Source: SURF-13 sp038924245 (lineage in GTDB: Bacteria; Pseudomonadota; Gammaproteobacteria; SURF-13). From it: DNA of 25,714 bases. Where the stretch lies: the NCBI GenBank assembly GCA_038924245.1, contig JBCKVB010000021.1, positions 1 through 25,714 of the forward strand. The letters are read 5' to 3'. The position numbers and the translations under genes are program-made. This document shows, piece by piece, positions 1 through 7,477 of this stretch. The notes beneath the pieces are model-generated. The model worked only from the letters and a program-made list of their open reading frames with translations, was not told where the DNA came from and did not search any database. Position 1 is the stretch's first letter; each line of letters opens with the position of its first letter.

Positions 1-118
1 GTCATTTGTGCCACGTCATCTGAAGACAGCCCTCAGATCTGTTCATACGCCTTAAGAAAGTCATCCCTTGGAAGACGAAAAACAGAGGGAAGGTCAATTT
101 TACAGTAGCCCATGCGGG

Positions 119-1141
119 TTAAATCGTTTCCGCCTTTTGTTCGCGTTGGAGTAATGATTGAACCGCGGCGCGCGGATTTTTGCCTTCGTGCAGCACGCAA
201 TACACCTGTTCGCTGATGGGCATTTCGATGCCATGTATTTGCGCCAGGCGCATGACTTCGCGCGCGGTGGGTACGCCTTCCACGATTTGGCCGATGTCAC
301 GCAGTGCGTCCGCGAGCGGTGTGCCGCGCGCGAGGGCGAGGCCCAAGCGGCGGTTGCGCGACTGGTCGTCGGTGCAGGTGAGCACGAGATCGCCTAGGCC
401 GGCAAGCCCCATGAAGGTTTCGCGCTTGCCGCCGAGCGCTACCCCTAAGCGCATCATCTCCGCCAGGCCGCGCGTAATGAGGGCGGCGCGCGTGTTGGCG
501 CCTAGCCCCAGGCCGTCGGCGATGCCGGCGGCGATGGCGAGCACGTTTTTGACCGCCCCTCCCACTTCCACGCCGATCACATCGTTCGAGGTGTAAGCGC
601 GCAAGGTGTCGCTGTGCAGGCGCGCGGCGAGATCGGCGGCGAATTGCGGATTTTCCGACGCGACGGTGAGCGCGGTGGGCGAACCCGCCGCGACCTCGCG
701 CGCGAAGGTGGGGCCGGAGATCACCGCCGTGGCGCGCGCGCCGAGTATTTCCCGCGCCACTTCGTGCAGCGGTTTTCCTGATTCCGGTTCCAGCCCTTTG
801 GTGGCCCAGGCGACGCGCATGTGCGGTTTCAGATGAGGCGCGAGGCGCGTTAACGTTGCGCGGAAGGCGTGGCTGGGCACGGCGATCAGGCAGTCATCCG
901 CAGCACTCAGTGCGTGCGCCAAGTCGGCGCTGACTTGCAGGCTGCCGGGGAAAATAACGTCTGGCAGAAAGCGTGCATTGCTGCGCTCTTGCGCAAGTCG
1001 CGTCATGTGCTGCGCGTTGTGGCCCCACAATAGAACGGGTGCGTTATTGCGCGCGAGCAGCAGCGCGAGCGCCGTGCCCCAGGAGCCCGCGCCGAGCACG
1101 CACAGGGAAGAGGGTGATGCGCTATGGGGATGTTGGCGCAA
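119..1141 (-). CDS. gpsA: Glycerol-3-phosphate dehydrogenase [NAD(P)+]
   Basis: This cytosolic enzyme reduces dihydroxyacetone phosphate to sn-glycerol 3-phosphate, the backbone for phospholipid synthesis. The 340-residue product has the family's usual length. The N-terminal Rossmann motif GAGSWGTA is at about residues 17-24. Other visible family motifs are ATKGLE, SGPTFAREVA and the catalytic-lysine region GGAVKNVLAIAAGI, followed by GLAGLGDLVLTC. It is the last gene of a minus-strand set yibN-grxC-secB-gpsA, the same order as in E. coli, and begins 9 bp after the secB stop. The start is uncertain: the frame opens with TTG at 1141, with no clear ribosome binding site and no nearby ATG. A GTG just before the Rossmann motif is a possible shorter start. 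The function is certain from sequence. Confidence 0.96.
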   Translation of the reverse strand: MRQHPHSASPSSLCVLGAGSWGTALALLLARNNAPVLLWGHNAQHMTRLAQERSNARFLPDVIFPGSLQVSADLAHALSAADDCLIAVPSHAFRATLTRLAPHLKPHMRVAWATKGLEPESGKPLHEVAREILGARATAVISGPTFAREVAAGSPTALTVASENPQFAADLAARLHSDTLRAYTSNDVIGVEVGGAVKNVLAIAAGIADGLGLGANTRAALITRGLAEMMRLGVALGGKRETFMGLAGLGDLVLTCTDDQSRNRRLGLALARGTPLADALRDIGQIVEGVPTAREVMRLAQIHGIEMPISEQVYCVLHEGKNPRAAVQSLLQREQKAETI

Positions 1142-1150
1142 GGCGCGGTG

Positions 1151-1615
1151 TTAATGGGTGGCCGGCTGCTCGGCGCGTTGTTTCTGCGCGTGGGTGTAGA
1201 TGGCTTCAAAATTGACCGGCGCGAGCAGCAATTGCGGAAACCCGCCTTTGGTGACCAGGTCCGAGATCACTTCCCGCGCAAACGGGAACAGCACGTTGGG
1301 GCAGAAGCTGCCCAGGGTGCGCGCCAGTTCTTCTTTTTCCAGCCCCTTGATGGTGAACAGTCCGGCCTGCTGCACCTCCGCCAGGAAAGCGGTTTTGTCG
1401 CCGAGCTTGGCGGTGACGGTCACGCTGAGCACCACCTCGTGCACATGATCGCCCTGCTGTGTGGCATGGCTTTGCAGGTGCAGGTTGATCTCCGGCGTCC
1501 ATTGCCCGGTGAAAATCTGCGGCGAGCCGGGTGTTTCAAAGGACAGGTCTTTGACATACACTTTCTGGATAAAAAACTGTACGTCGTTGCCGGGGGACGT
1601 TGCTGTGTCGGTCAT
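1151..1615 (-). CDS. secB: Protein-export chaperone SecB
   Basis: SecB is the tetrameric cytosolic chaperone that keeps preproteins unfolded and hands them to SecA. The 154-residue product starts MTDTATSPGNDVQFFIQKVY and contains the conserved stretch KDLSFETPGSP and the NLCPNVLFPFARE-like region (here FCPNVLFPFAREVISDLV) typical of proteobacterial SecB. I chose the ATG at 1613-1615 because a good Shine-Dalgarno (AAGGAA) lies just upstream. An in-frame extension to 1657 would run into grxC and has no such signal. The gene sits between grxC and gpsA as in E. coli, implying one transcript. Confidence 0.96.
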   Translation of the reverse strand: MTDTATSPGNDVQFFIQKVYVKDLSFETPGSPQIFTGQWTPEINLHLQSHATQQGDHVHEVVLSVTVTAKLGDKTAFLAEVQQAGLFTIKGLEKEELARTLGSFCPNVLFPFAREVISDLVTKGGFPQLLLAPVNFEAIYTHAQKQRAEQPATH

Positions 1616-1647
1616 GTGAATTCCTTGGTTATATTTTGTGTGGCGCA

Positions 1648-1917
1648 TCAGGCGCACTGGAGCAATGTGTCCAACTCTCCGCGATGTTCCAGGCGCGCCA
1701 TCTCCTCGAAGCCGCCCACGTGTGTCTCGCCGACGAAGATTTGCGGCACGCTGCGGCGCCGGCTGCGCTGCTCCATCTCCGCGCGCCGCACAGGCTCCTG
1801 GTCCACGCGCACCTCGGTGTAGCGCACGCCCTTCTTTTGCAGCAGTTGGCGCGCCATCACGCAGTAGGGGCAGGCGCCGGTGCTGTAGATCAGAACTTCT
1901 TTATGAGCGCGCGTCAT
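1648..1917 (-). CDS. grxC: Glutaredoxin 3
   Basis: This small thiol-disulfide oxidoreductase is reduced by glutathione. The 89-residue product shows the dithiol active site CPYC near the N-terminus (IYSTGACPYCVMARQLL), the cis-proline region SVPQIFV and the glutathione-binding GGFEE segment, all standard for GrxC. The ATG at 1917 is preferred; a GTG two codons upstream is also in frame. It lies 9 bp downstream of the rhodanese gene and 32 bp upstream of secB, matching the E. coli yibN-grxC-secB order. Confidence 0.94.
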   Translation of the reverse strand: MTRAHKEVLIYSTGACPYCVMARQLLQKKGVRYTEVRVDQEPVRRAEMEQRSRRRSVPQIFVGETHVGGFEEMARLEHRGELDTLLQCA

Positions 1918-1926
1918 GTTCACTGC

Positions 1927-2352
1927 TTACTTGGTGCTGAGCGGGAACTTGGCGTCCTTCCAGGCGAGCAGGCCGCCCGCCAGTTTGTAAACCTGCTGAA
2001 AGCCCTGTTTGCGCAAGATCGTGGCGGCGCGCGCGGAGAACTGGCCGTTCTGGCAACTTACAACAATGGGTTTGTTTTTGAGCTTTTCCAGCTCCGCCGT
2101 GCGCCCTTCGAGGCTCGCAAGCGGGATGGACGCAGCGTTCACGATGTGACCCTGCTTGAAATCCTGTTCCTCGCGCACGTCCAGCACGGCGGCCTCTTCG
2201 CGGTTGATGAGGCGCGCGGCTTCCTGCGGCGAGACCTCTTTGAAACCCAGCATTTTCTGCGCCAGTCCGTCGGACAAGAGCAGGGCCACGATCACCAGCA
2301 GCGCCGTGAACAGTATCCAATGATTGATAATGAATTGACCGGCGTGTTCCAT
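1927..2352 (-). CDS. yibN: Membrane-anchored rhodanese-like protein (YibN type)
   Basis: This is a single-domain rhodanese with an N-terminal membrane anchor. Residues about 7-28 (FIINHWILFTALLVIVALLL) form a transmembrane helix, leaving the rhodanese domain on one side of the inner membrane. The domain carries LDVREEQDF, then the active-site loop with Cys100 (VVSCQNGQFSA), then GGLLAWK. It may carry sulfane sulfur, but the substrate is unknown. It is the first gene of the minus-strand operon and its start has a good Shine-Dalgarno (GAGGAATT before ATG). The E. coli homologue YibN has the same length class and the same neighbours. Confidence 0.92.
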   Translation of the reverse strand: MEHAGQFIINHWILFTALLVIVALLLSDGLAQKMLGFKEVSPQEAARLINREEAAVLDVREEQDFKQGHIVNAASIPLASLEGRTAELEKLKNKPIVVSCQNGQFSARAATILRKQGFQQVYKLAGGLLAWKDAKFPLSTK

Positions 2353-2391
2353 AATTCCTCAAAATGCCCCGTCCAGCACGCTACGCCTGCT

Positions 2392-2443
2392 GCGACGCAC
2401 ACGGACGTGCTAGTGTCGCGGGAGGCAGGAAGCCGGAAGCGAC
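2392..2443 (+). repeat. Double-hairpin dispersed repeat, copy 1 (intergenic)
   Basis: This is the intergenic copy of the repeat family also found in ubiE, aspS and nadA. The left hairpin has outer arms GCGAC (2392-2396) and GTCGC (2415-2419), an inner stem GCAC/GTGC, loop ACGGAC and spacer TAGT. The right hairpin reuses GTCGC and closes with GCGAC (2439-2443); its inner arms are GGC and GCC around loop AGGAA. It lies between the divergent yibN and gpmI genes, upstream of the likely gpmI promoter. Whether it acts as a terminator, a regulator or is simply mobile DNA cannot be told from sequence. Confidence 0.85.
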
Positions 2444-2464
2444 CAACGGGTAAATAAAATGGTA

Positions 2465-2470
2465 TATAAT
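2465..2470 (+). promoter_or_regulatory. Possible -10 box upstream of gpmI
   Basis: A perfect TATAAT lies in the 227-bp divergent gap between yibN and gpmI, in a short AT-rich patch of GC-rich sequence. No good -35 hexamer is seen 16-18 bp upstream, where the end of the repeat copy lies. If used, the leader would be about 100 nt. The remainder of the gap (2353-2391 and 2471-2579) shows nothing else I can name. Confidence 0.4.
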
Positions 2471-2579
2471 ACAGTGATTTTTACTCACGCGGCTAACAGT
2501 ATTTGCGGGCACGGCCTTGAAAACGGGCTGACGCCGCCCAAATTTTTAATCTATTTCCAAGACGCCAGAAACCGCTGCC

Positions 2580-4148
2580 ATGTCAAAGAGACCAAGCCCC
2601 CTGTTGCTCGTCGTGCTGGACGGCTGGGGTTACAGTGAAAGCGCCACAGGCAACGCCATCCACGGCGCGCGCAAGCCGGTGTGGGATGCGCTTTGGAAAA
2701 ATCACCCGCACACCCTGATCCGCACCTCCGGCACGGACGTGGGGTTGCCCGCCGATCAGATGGGCAACTCCGAGGTGGGACACCTGAATCTCGGCGCGGG
2801 GCGCGTGGTGTATCAGGAATTCTCGCGCATCAGCCGCGCCATCAAGACCGGCGCGTTTTACGACAACCCCACCCTCACCGGCGCGGTGGACAAGGCGCGC
2901 ACGCACGACAAGGCGGTGCACATCCTGGGCCTGCTCTCGCCCGGCGGCGTGCACAGCCATGAAGAGCATATTCTCGCCATGGCCGAGCTGGCGGTAAAGC
3001 GCGGCGCGCAGAAGGTGTACGCGCACGTGTTTCTCGACGGGCGCGATACCGCGCCGAAGAGCGCGCAAGGTTCGCTTAAGGCGTTGCAGGACAAATTCAG
3101 CGCGCTGGGTTGCGGGCGCATCGCCTCCCTCATCGGGCGCTACTACGCCATGGACCGCGACCACCGCTGGCCGCGCATCCAGGAGGCGTACGATCTCATC
3201 ACGCAAGGCAAGGCGGAATTCCAGGCACTCGATGCGCTCTCCGCGCTCGATAGGGCCTATGCGCGCGGCGAGTCGGACGAATTCGTCAAGGCCACCGCCA
3301 TCGTGCCGCCGGGGGCAAAGCCGGCGCGCGTGGAGGATGGCGACGTGGTGGTGTTCATGAACTTCCGTTCCGACCGCGCGCGCCAGATCACGCGCCCGTT
3401 CATCGAGCCGGATTTCGACGGCTTCCAGCGCGCGCTGAGGCCCAAGCTCGGCGCGTTTGTGACGCTCACCGAGTACAGCGATGATTTCGACATTCCGGTG
3501 GCGTTTCCGGCGGAGCGCCTGAACAATGTATTCGGCGCCTATGTCGCGCAACGCGGGCTGCATCAGTTGCGCATCGCGGAGACCGAGAAATACGCGCACG
3601 TCACGTTCTTTTTCAACGGCGGCGAAGAGCGGCCGTTCGAGGGCGAAGATCGCATCCTGGTGCCGTCGCCCCTGGTGACAACCTATGACTTGCAGCCGGA
3701 GATGAGTGCGCCGCAGGTGACGGAGCGTCTGGTGCAGGCCATCGAGAGCGGCAAATACGACGTGATTATCTGTAACTTCGCCAACCCCGACATGGTGGGG
3801 CACACCGGCAACTTCGACGCCGCGGTCAAGGCCATTGAGGCGATAGACGCCGCGCTGGGAAAAATTCAGCCCGCCTTGCGGCGGGTGGGCGGCGAGATGC
3901 TCATCACCGCCGATCACGGTAACGCCGAGCAGATGATCGGCGACGGCACCGGCCAGGCGCACACCGCGCACACCACCAATCCGGTGCCGTTTATTTACGT
4001 GGGGCGTCCGGCGCTGATCGCCAAGGGTGGCGTGCTGTCCGACGTCGCGCCCACGTTGTTGTACCTGATGGGGCTGCCCATTCCCGCCGAGATGACGGGC
4101 CGCCCGCTGGTGACGCTGGTTGAGGAAGACCGCGCTTACGCTGGTTAG
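2580..4148 (+). CDS. gpmI: 2,3-bisphosphoglycerate-independent phosphoglycerate mutase
   Basis: This is the Mn-dependent enzyme that interconverts 3-phosphoglycerate and 2-phosphoglycerate in glycolysis and gluconeogenesis. The product has 522 residues, near the family norm of about 510-515. The metal ligand Asp14 (VVLDGWG) and the phosphorylated Ser64 (MGNSEVGHLN) are visible, as are GHTGNF and the C-terminal metal site TADHGNAEQM. It belongs to the alkaline phosphatase superfamily. Its stop overlaps the start of envC by 29 bp, indicating translational coupling in a gpmI-envC-ctpA operon. Confidence 0.97.
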   Translation: MSKRPSPLLLVVLDGWGYSESATGNAIHGARKPVWDALWKNHPHTLIRTSGTDVGLPADQMGNSEVGHLNLGAGRVVYQEFSRISRAIKTGAFYDNPTLTGAVDKARTHDKAVHILGLLSPGGVHSHEEHILAMAELAVKRGAQKVYAHVFLDGRDTAPKSAQGSLKALQDKFSALGCGRIASLIGRYYAMDRDHRWPRIQEAYDLITQGKAEFQALDALSALDRAYARGESDEFVKATAIVPPGAKPARVEDGDVVVFMNFRSDRARQITRPFIEPDFDGFQRALRPKLGAFVTLTEYSDDFDIPVAFPAERLNNVFGAYVAQRGLHQLRIAETEKYAHVTFFFNGGEERPFEGEDRILVPSPLVTTYDLQPEMSAPQVTERLVQAIESGKYDVIICNFANPDMVGHTGNFDAAVKAIEAIDAALGKIQPALRRVGGEMLITADHGNAEQMIGDGTGQAHTAHTTNPVPFIYVGRPALIAKGGVLSDVAPTLLYLMGLPIPAEMTGRPLVTLVEEDRAYAG

Positions 4149-5277
4149 CGCGCTGTTGTGCGGCTTAAATCCCGTGGCCGCCGGCGCTCCGGGGGCTGCG
4201 ACCCAGGCCGATCTGGACCGGTTGCACAGCCGTATCGAGTCGCTGCGTGAAGGCCTGACGCGTTCCGAAGGCGAGCGCAGCGCCCTGCGTACTGAATTGC
4301 GCGACACGGAGCAAAAGATCGCGCTCTCCGGCAAGCGGCTGCGCCAGATCAACGCTGAGTTACAGTCGCGCGAACGCGGATTGAACGGGCTGTTGCGCGA
4401 GCAGGTACAACAGCAAGAGGAGCTGGGCGCGCAGCGCGGCGCGTTGACCGCTCAATTGCGCGCCGCCTACATGATGGGCCGCGAGCCTTATCTGAAACTG
4501 TTGCTCAATCAGCAAGACCCCGCCGCGCTGGGCCGCAGCCTCGCGTACTACGGCTACTTCAACCGCCTGCGCAGCGCGCGCATGAGCGAGGCCGCCATGC
4601 GGCTGTCCGGGCTGACTACGCTGGAGCGGAACATCCGTGAGGAAACCGCGCAACGCCTGGCGTTGCGCGAGCAAGAGCTGGCGGAACGCAAGGCTTACAC
4701 GGCAAACCGCGCGGCGCGCACCGGGGTGCTGGCCAAGCTCAACAGCGAAATCCGCACCCAGGGCGATGAGCTGGAGCGCGCCACCCAGGACGAGAAGCAG
4801 CTTGCGGAATTGTTGCGCAAACTGAAGCCTGCGCTGGCACGCATTCCGCGTGAGACGGGCGCGTCGCCGGACACGCCGTTTGCCGCGCTCAGGGGCAAGC
4901 TGAACTGGCCGGTGCAGGGGCAAATCAGCGCGCGCTATGGCAGCGCGCGCCTGGAGGGACGGCTCAAATGGCAAGGGGTGCTGATCGAAGCGCCGGAAGG
5001 GAACGAGGTGCGCGCCGTGTCGCGCGGGCGGGTGGCCTTCAGCGACTGGCTGCGCGGGTTGGGACAACTGGTGGTCATAGATCACGGCGGCGGCTACATG
5101 ACGCTGTACGGTCACAATCAGGCGCTTTTTAAAGAGGCCGGTGACTGGGTGGAGGCGGGCGAAGTGATCGCCAGCGTGGGCGCGAGCGGCGGGCGCGACA
5201 AGCCGGGCCTGTACTTCGAGGTGCGTGAGCAGGGTGAAGCGCGCGATCCGGCAGCCTGGTGTGTAGCGAATCTCTGA
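4120..5277 (+). CDS. envC: Murein hydrolase activator EnvC (degenerate LytM/M23 domain)
   Basis: EnvC is a periplasmic protein that activates AmiA/AmiB-type amidases at the division septum. The frame starts with TTG at 4120 inside the end of gpmI. Residues 1-23 form a signal peptide (RK, a hydrophobic core LTLVSALLCGL, then an AAGA cleavage region). Long coiled-coil segments follow at about 30-120 and 165-240. The C-terminal LytM domain is at about 275-380. The zinc ligands are not all present: the usual HLHFE-like motif reads GLYFEV and the first His/Asp site is not recognisable. This is as expected for a non-catalytic activator and not a peptidase. The total length of 385 is close to E. coli EnvC. 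Confidence 0.9.
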   Translation: MRKTALTLVSALLCGLNPVAAGAPGAATQADLDRLHSRIESLREGLTRSEGERSALRTELRDTEQKIALSGKRLRQINAELQSRERGLNGLLREQVQQQEELGAQRGALTAQLRAAYMMGREPYLKLLLNQQDPAALGRSLAYYGYFNRLRSARMSEAAMRLSGLTTLERNIREETAQRLALREQELAERKAYTANRAARTGVLAKLNSEIRTQGDELERATQDEKQLAELLRKLKPALARIPRETGASPDTPFAALRGKLNWPVQGQISARYGSARLEGRLKWQGVLIEAPEGNEVRAVSRGRVAFSDWLRGLGQLVVIDHGGGYMTLYGHNQALFKEAGDWVEAGEVIASVGASGGRDKPGLYFEVREQGEARDPAAWCVANL

Positions 5278-5339
5278 TTATCGGAGTTTCCGCGGCACAA
5301 TAGGCAAATGTCATGAACCCGGTTAATATAGGAATTAAT

Positions 5340-5362
5340 GCTGGCGATTAAAGCTCGCCAGC
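5340..5362 (+). promoter_or_regulatory. Hairpin in the ctpA leader
   Basis: A perfect 7-bp inverted repeat (GCTGGCG and CGCCAGC, 9-nt loop) ends 17 nt before the ctpA start and just before its Shine-Dalgarno. It lacks a T-tract, so it is not an obvious terminator. It may shape envC-ctpA mRNA processing or ctpA translation. The rest of the 102-bp gap shows an AT-rich TTAATATAGG patch that could be a weak -10. Confidence 0.4.
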
Positions 5363-5379
5363 TTGTCATGGAGCCGTTA

Positions 5380-6708
5380 ATGAAATTCACCACCCGTAAT
5401 TTACTGATCTTGCTGCTCGGCGCGGTGATGGGCGTTTCCATCAGCCTCGGCGCTGGCGTGTTCGCGCAGCGCGAGGAAGCCCGTCCCGCGCTGCCGCTGG
5501 AGGAGTTGCGCACGTTCACCGAGATATTCAGAAAGATCAAGAGCGACTACGTGGAGCCGGTCGAGGACAAGGCGCTACTGGAGCACGCCATCCGCGGCAT
5601 GCTCTCCGGCCTGGACCCGCACTCCAGCTATCTCGATGCCGAGGAATTCAAAGACCTGCAAGCCGGCACCACCGGCGAATTCGGCGGCCTGGGGCTGGAG
5701 GTCGGCATGGAAGACGGCTTCGTCAAGGTCATCGCGCCGATAGACGATACGCCCGCCAGCCGCGGCGGGATTCATGCCGGCGATCTCATCATCCGCCTGG
5801 ACGATACCCCGCTGCAAGGCATGCCGCTGAACGAGGCGGTGAAACTCATGCGCGGTGCGCCGGGCACCAATATTACCCTAACCATTATCCGCAAGGGCGA
5901 GGGAAAGCCGCTCAAGATCACGCTCACGCGCGCGGTCATCAAGGTGAAGAGCGTCAAGACGCAAACCCTGGAGCCGGGCTTCGGCTACCTGCGCGTCTCG
6001 CAGTTCCAGTCGCAGACCGGCGATAATCTGATCGAGGCGGTGAAAAAACTCAAGCAGGAGAACGGCGGTACGTTGAAGGGCATGGTGCTCGATCTGCGCA
6101 ACAACCCGGGTGGCGTGTTGAGCACCGCGGTCGCGGTGAGCGATGCGTTCCTGGACAGCGGGCTGATCGTGTACACCGAAGGCCGCATCAAGAACTCGCA
6201 ACTCAAATACAGCGCCACCTCCGGTGACGTATTGAAGGACGCGCCGCTGGTGGTGCTGGTGAACGGCGGTTCGGCCTCGGCCTCGGAGATCGTGGCGGGC
6301 GCGCTGCAGGATCACCGGCGCGCGGTGGTGATGGGCAGCAAAACCTTCGGCAAGGGTTCGGTGCAAACCATCCTGCCCATGGCCAATGACACCGCGCTGA
6401 AACTTACCACGGCGCGCTACTTCACGCCCAAGGGACGCTCCATTCAGGCGGAAGGCATCATGCCGGATATCGTGCTCCACGATGTCAAGCTGATGGCGGC
6501 GGAAAAGTCAGGCGTGGAGCCGCTCAAAGAGGCGGACCTGACGCGCCACTTGATCAACGGCAAGATCAACGGCGACAAACCAGGCGTCGTGCCGGCCGTT
6601 GGCGCGGACAAGGACAAGGACAAGGAACCACTCGTCAGCACGGATTACCAGCTTTATGAGGCGCTCAACCTGCTCAAGGGCCTGACCGTCTTGCAGACGC
6701 GCAACTGA
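5380..6708 (+). CDS. ctpA: Carboxyl-terminal processing protease, S41 family (CtpA)
   Basis: This is a periplasmic serine protease that trims or degrades proteins from the C-terminus, often cell-wall enzymes or lipoproteins. The ATG at 5380 is chosen because GGAG lies 6 nt upstream; an in-frame ATG at 5338 has no such site. The N-terminus (KFTTRNLLILLLGAVMGVSISLGAGVFAQ) is a signal peptide or membrane anchor. A PDZ domain (EFGGLGLEVG...GGIHAGDLIIRLDD) is followed by the S41 domain. The catalytic pair is Ser300 in SASASE and Lys325 in FGKGSVQ. The C-terminus has a charged insertion DKDKDKE. Linkage to envC is common in gammaproteobacteria and fits a role in envelope remodelling. Confidence 0.95.
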   Translation: MKFTTRNLLILLLGAVMGVSISLGAGVFAQREEARPALPLEELRTFTEIFRKIKSDYVEPVEDKALLEHAIRGMLSGLDPHSSYLDAEEFKDLQAGTTGEFGGLGLEVGMEDGFVKVIAPIDDTPASRGGIHAGDLIIRLDDTPLQGMPLNEAVKLMRGAPGTNITLTIIRKGEGKPLKITLTRAVIKVKSVKTQTLEPGFGYLRVSQFQSQTGDNLIEAVKKLKQENGGTLKGMVLDLRNNPGGVLSTAVAVSDAFLDSGLIVYTEGRIKNSQLKYSATSGDVLKDAPLVVLVNGGSASASEIVAGALQDHRRAVVMGSKTFGKGSVQTILPMANDTALKLTTARYFTPKGRSIQAEGIMPDIVLHDVKLMAAEKSGVEPLKEADLTRHLINGKINGDKPGVVPAVGADKDKDKEPLVSTDYQLYEALNLLKGLTVLQTRN

Positions 6709-6775
6709 TTTGCGGCGGTTACTTTCTCTCTCGGTGAGAGGTGTTTCTGATGATGAGCTGCAGCCGGGAGGCGCG

Positions 6776-7339
6776 GTGAGCAAAAAGGTGCTCGTACCTT
6801 TGGCCCAGGGTTGCGAGGAACTGGAAGCGGTCACCATCATAGACCTGCTGCGCCGCGCCGGAATCACGGTGGTAACGGCGGGACTCGACGCCGAGCCGGT
6901 GGTGGCGAGCCGGGGCACACGCCTGCTCCCCGACACCACGCTCGACGAAGCGCTCAAACAAGATTACGACATGGTGGTACTGCCGGGCGGTCAGCCGGGC
7001 AGCGATAATCTCAACCGCGACCCGCGCGTCCACGCCTTGCTCAAGAAAATGGCCGACAGCGACAAATTCACCGCCGCCATCTGCGCCGCCCCCGCCGTGC
7101 TCGCCCATGCCGGATTACTGAAGGGCAAGCACGCTACCAGTTTCCCTGGTGTGCTGGAAAAGCTCACGCACACCGGTGTAACCCTGCAAGATCAGGCCGT
7201 GGTGAAGGACGGCAAGGTCATCACCTCCAAAGGCCCCGGCACGGCGATGGATTTCGCGCTGGAGCTGATCGAGGTGCTGGCGGGCAAGGAAAAACGCGCG
7301 CAGGTGGAAGCCGACTTACAGCGTCCGCACCAGCAGTAG
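6776..7339 (+). CDS. yajL: DJ-1/PfpI family protein (YajL-like)
   Basis: This 187-residue protein is of the DJ-1 superfamily, class YajL/ThiJ, linked to oxidative-stress protection and protein or glyoxal-adduct repair. The reactive nucleophile elbow is AAICAAPAVL with Cys103. The early acidic residue in QGCEELEAV and the GGQPGSDNL loop match E. coli YajL. I chose GTG at 6776 because GGGAGG lies just upstream and the protein then begins SKKVLVPLAQG, as in the family. A longer frame from 6710 adds residues with no family counterpart. It follows ctpA by 67 bp, probably in the same transcript, and is the last conserved gene before an accessory island. Confidence 0.9.
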   Translation: MSKKVLVPLAQGCEELEAVTIIDLLRRAGITVVTAGLDAEPVVASRGTRLLPDTTLDEALKQDYDMVVLPGGQPGSDNLNRDPRVHALLKKMADSDKFTAAICAAPAVLAHAGLLKGKHATSFPGVLEKLTHTGVTLQDQAVVKDGKVITSKGPGTAMDFALELIEVLAGKEKRAQVEADLQRPHQQ

Positions 7340-7352
7340 TGATCACAAAATC

Positions 7353-7368
7353 AATCGAGTCTGACCCC
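7353..7368 (-). repeat. GGGGTCAGACTC-type repeat end
   Basis: On the minus strand this reads GGGGTCAGACTCGATT. It resembles the short GGGGTCA-starting palindromic ends commonly seen around REP-associated tyrosine transposase (RAYT) genes. Similar GGGGTCA motifs in the opposite orientation lie at 8181, 8339 and 8376, on the far side of the accessory gene. No transposase is present here. Confidence 0.5.
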
Positions 7369-7369
7369 G

Positions 7370-7392
7370 TTGGTTTGCTCGTTGCAAACCAA
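7370..7392 (+). promoter_or_regulatory. Perfect hairpin abutting a strong Shine-Dalgarno
   Basis: A 9-bp perfect stem (TTGGTTTGC and GCAAACCAA, 5-nt loop TCGTT) ends at 7392 and is directly followed by GGAGG, ahead of a 24-codon reading frame. There is no T-tract, so it is a poor terminator for yajL. It could control access to the ribosome binding site or simply be a repeat remnant. Confidence 0.5.
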
Positions 7393-7402
7393 GGAGGAAG
7401 TT

Positions 7403-7477
7403 ATGCTGACTGAAGCACCTTACGTTCCGGCGCAGGACGCGCCAGTGACGCGTTGTTTTTTAGGGTGTCTACTTTAA
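7403..7477 (+). CDS. Short reading frame with ideal ribosome binding site, possibly a truncated gene
   Basis: This ATG frame of 24 codons (MLTEAPYVPAQDAPVTRCFL then GCLL) is preceded by AAGGAGG at ideal spacing, much stronger than most sites in this window. It ends with TAA immediately before the GTTAGAT core at 7478. It may be a leader peptide for the next gene or the 5' stub of a gene cut by insertion of the cassette. I do not recognise the peptide. Confidence 0.35.
   Translation: MLTEAPYVPAQDAPVTRCFLGCLL

Noticed and set aside
33..113. Short minus-strand frame of 26 codons starting MGYCKIDLPSVFRLPRDDF downstream of gpsA
   Set aside because: No ribosome binding site and no recognisable family; too short to support as a gene, though its composition is protein-like. 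The flanking 1-118 stretch shows nothing else.
2583..4352. Very long open frame antisense to gpmI
   Set aside because: A GC-rich shadow frame; its product is Arg/His-rich without motifs, while gpmI on the other strand is unmistakable.
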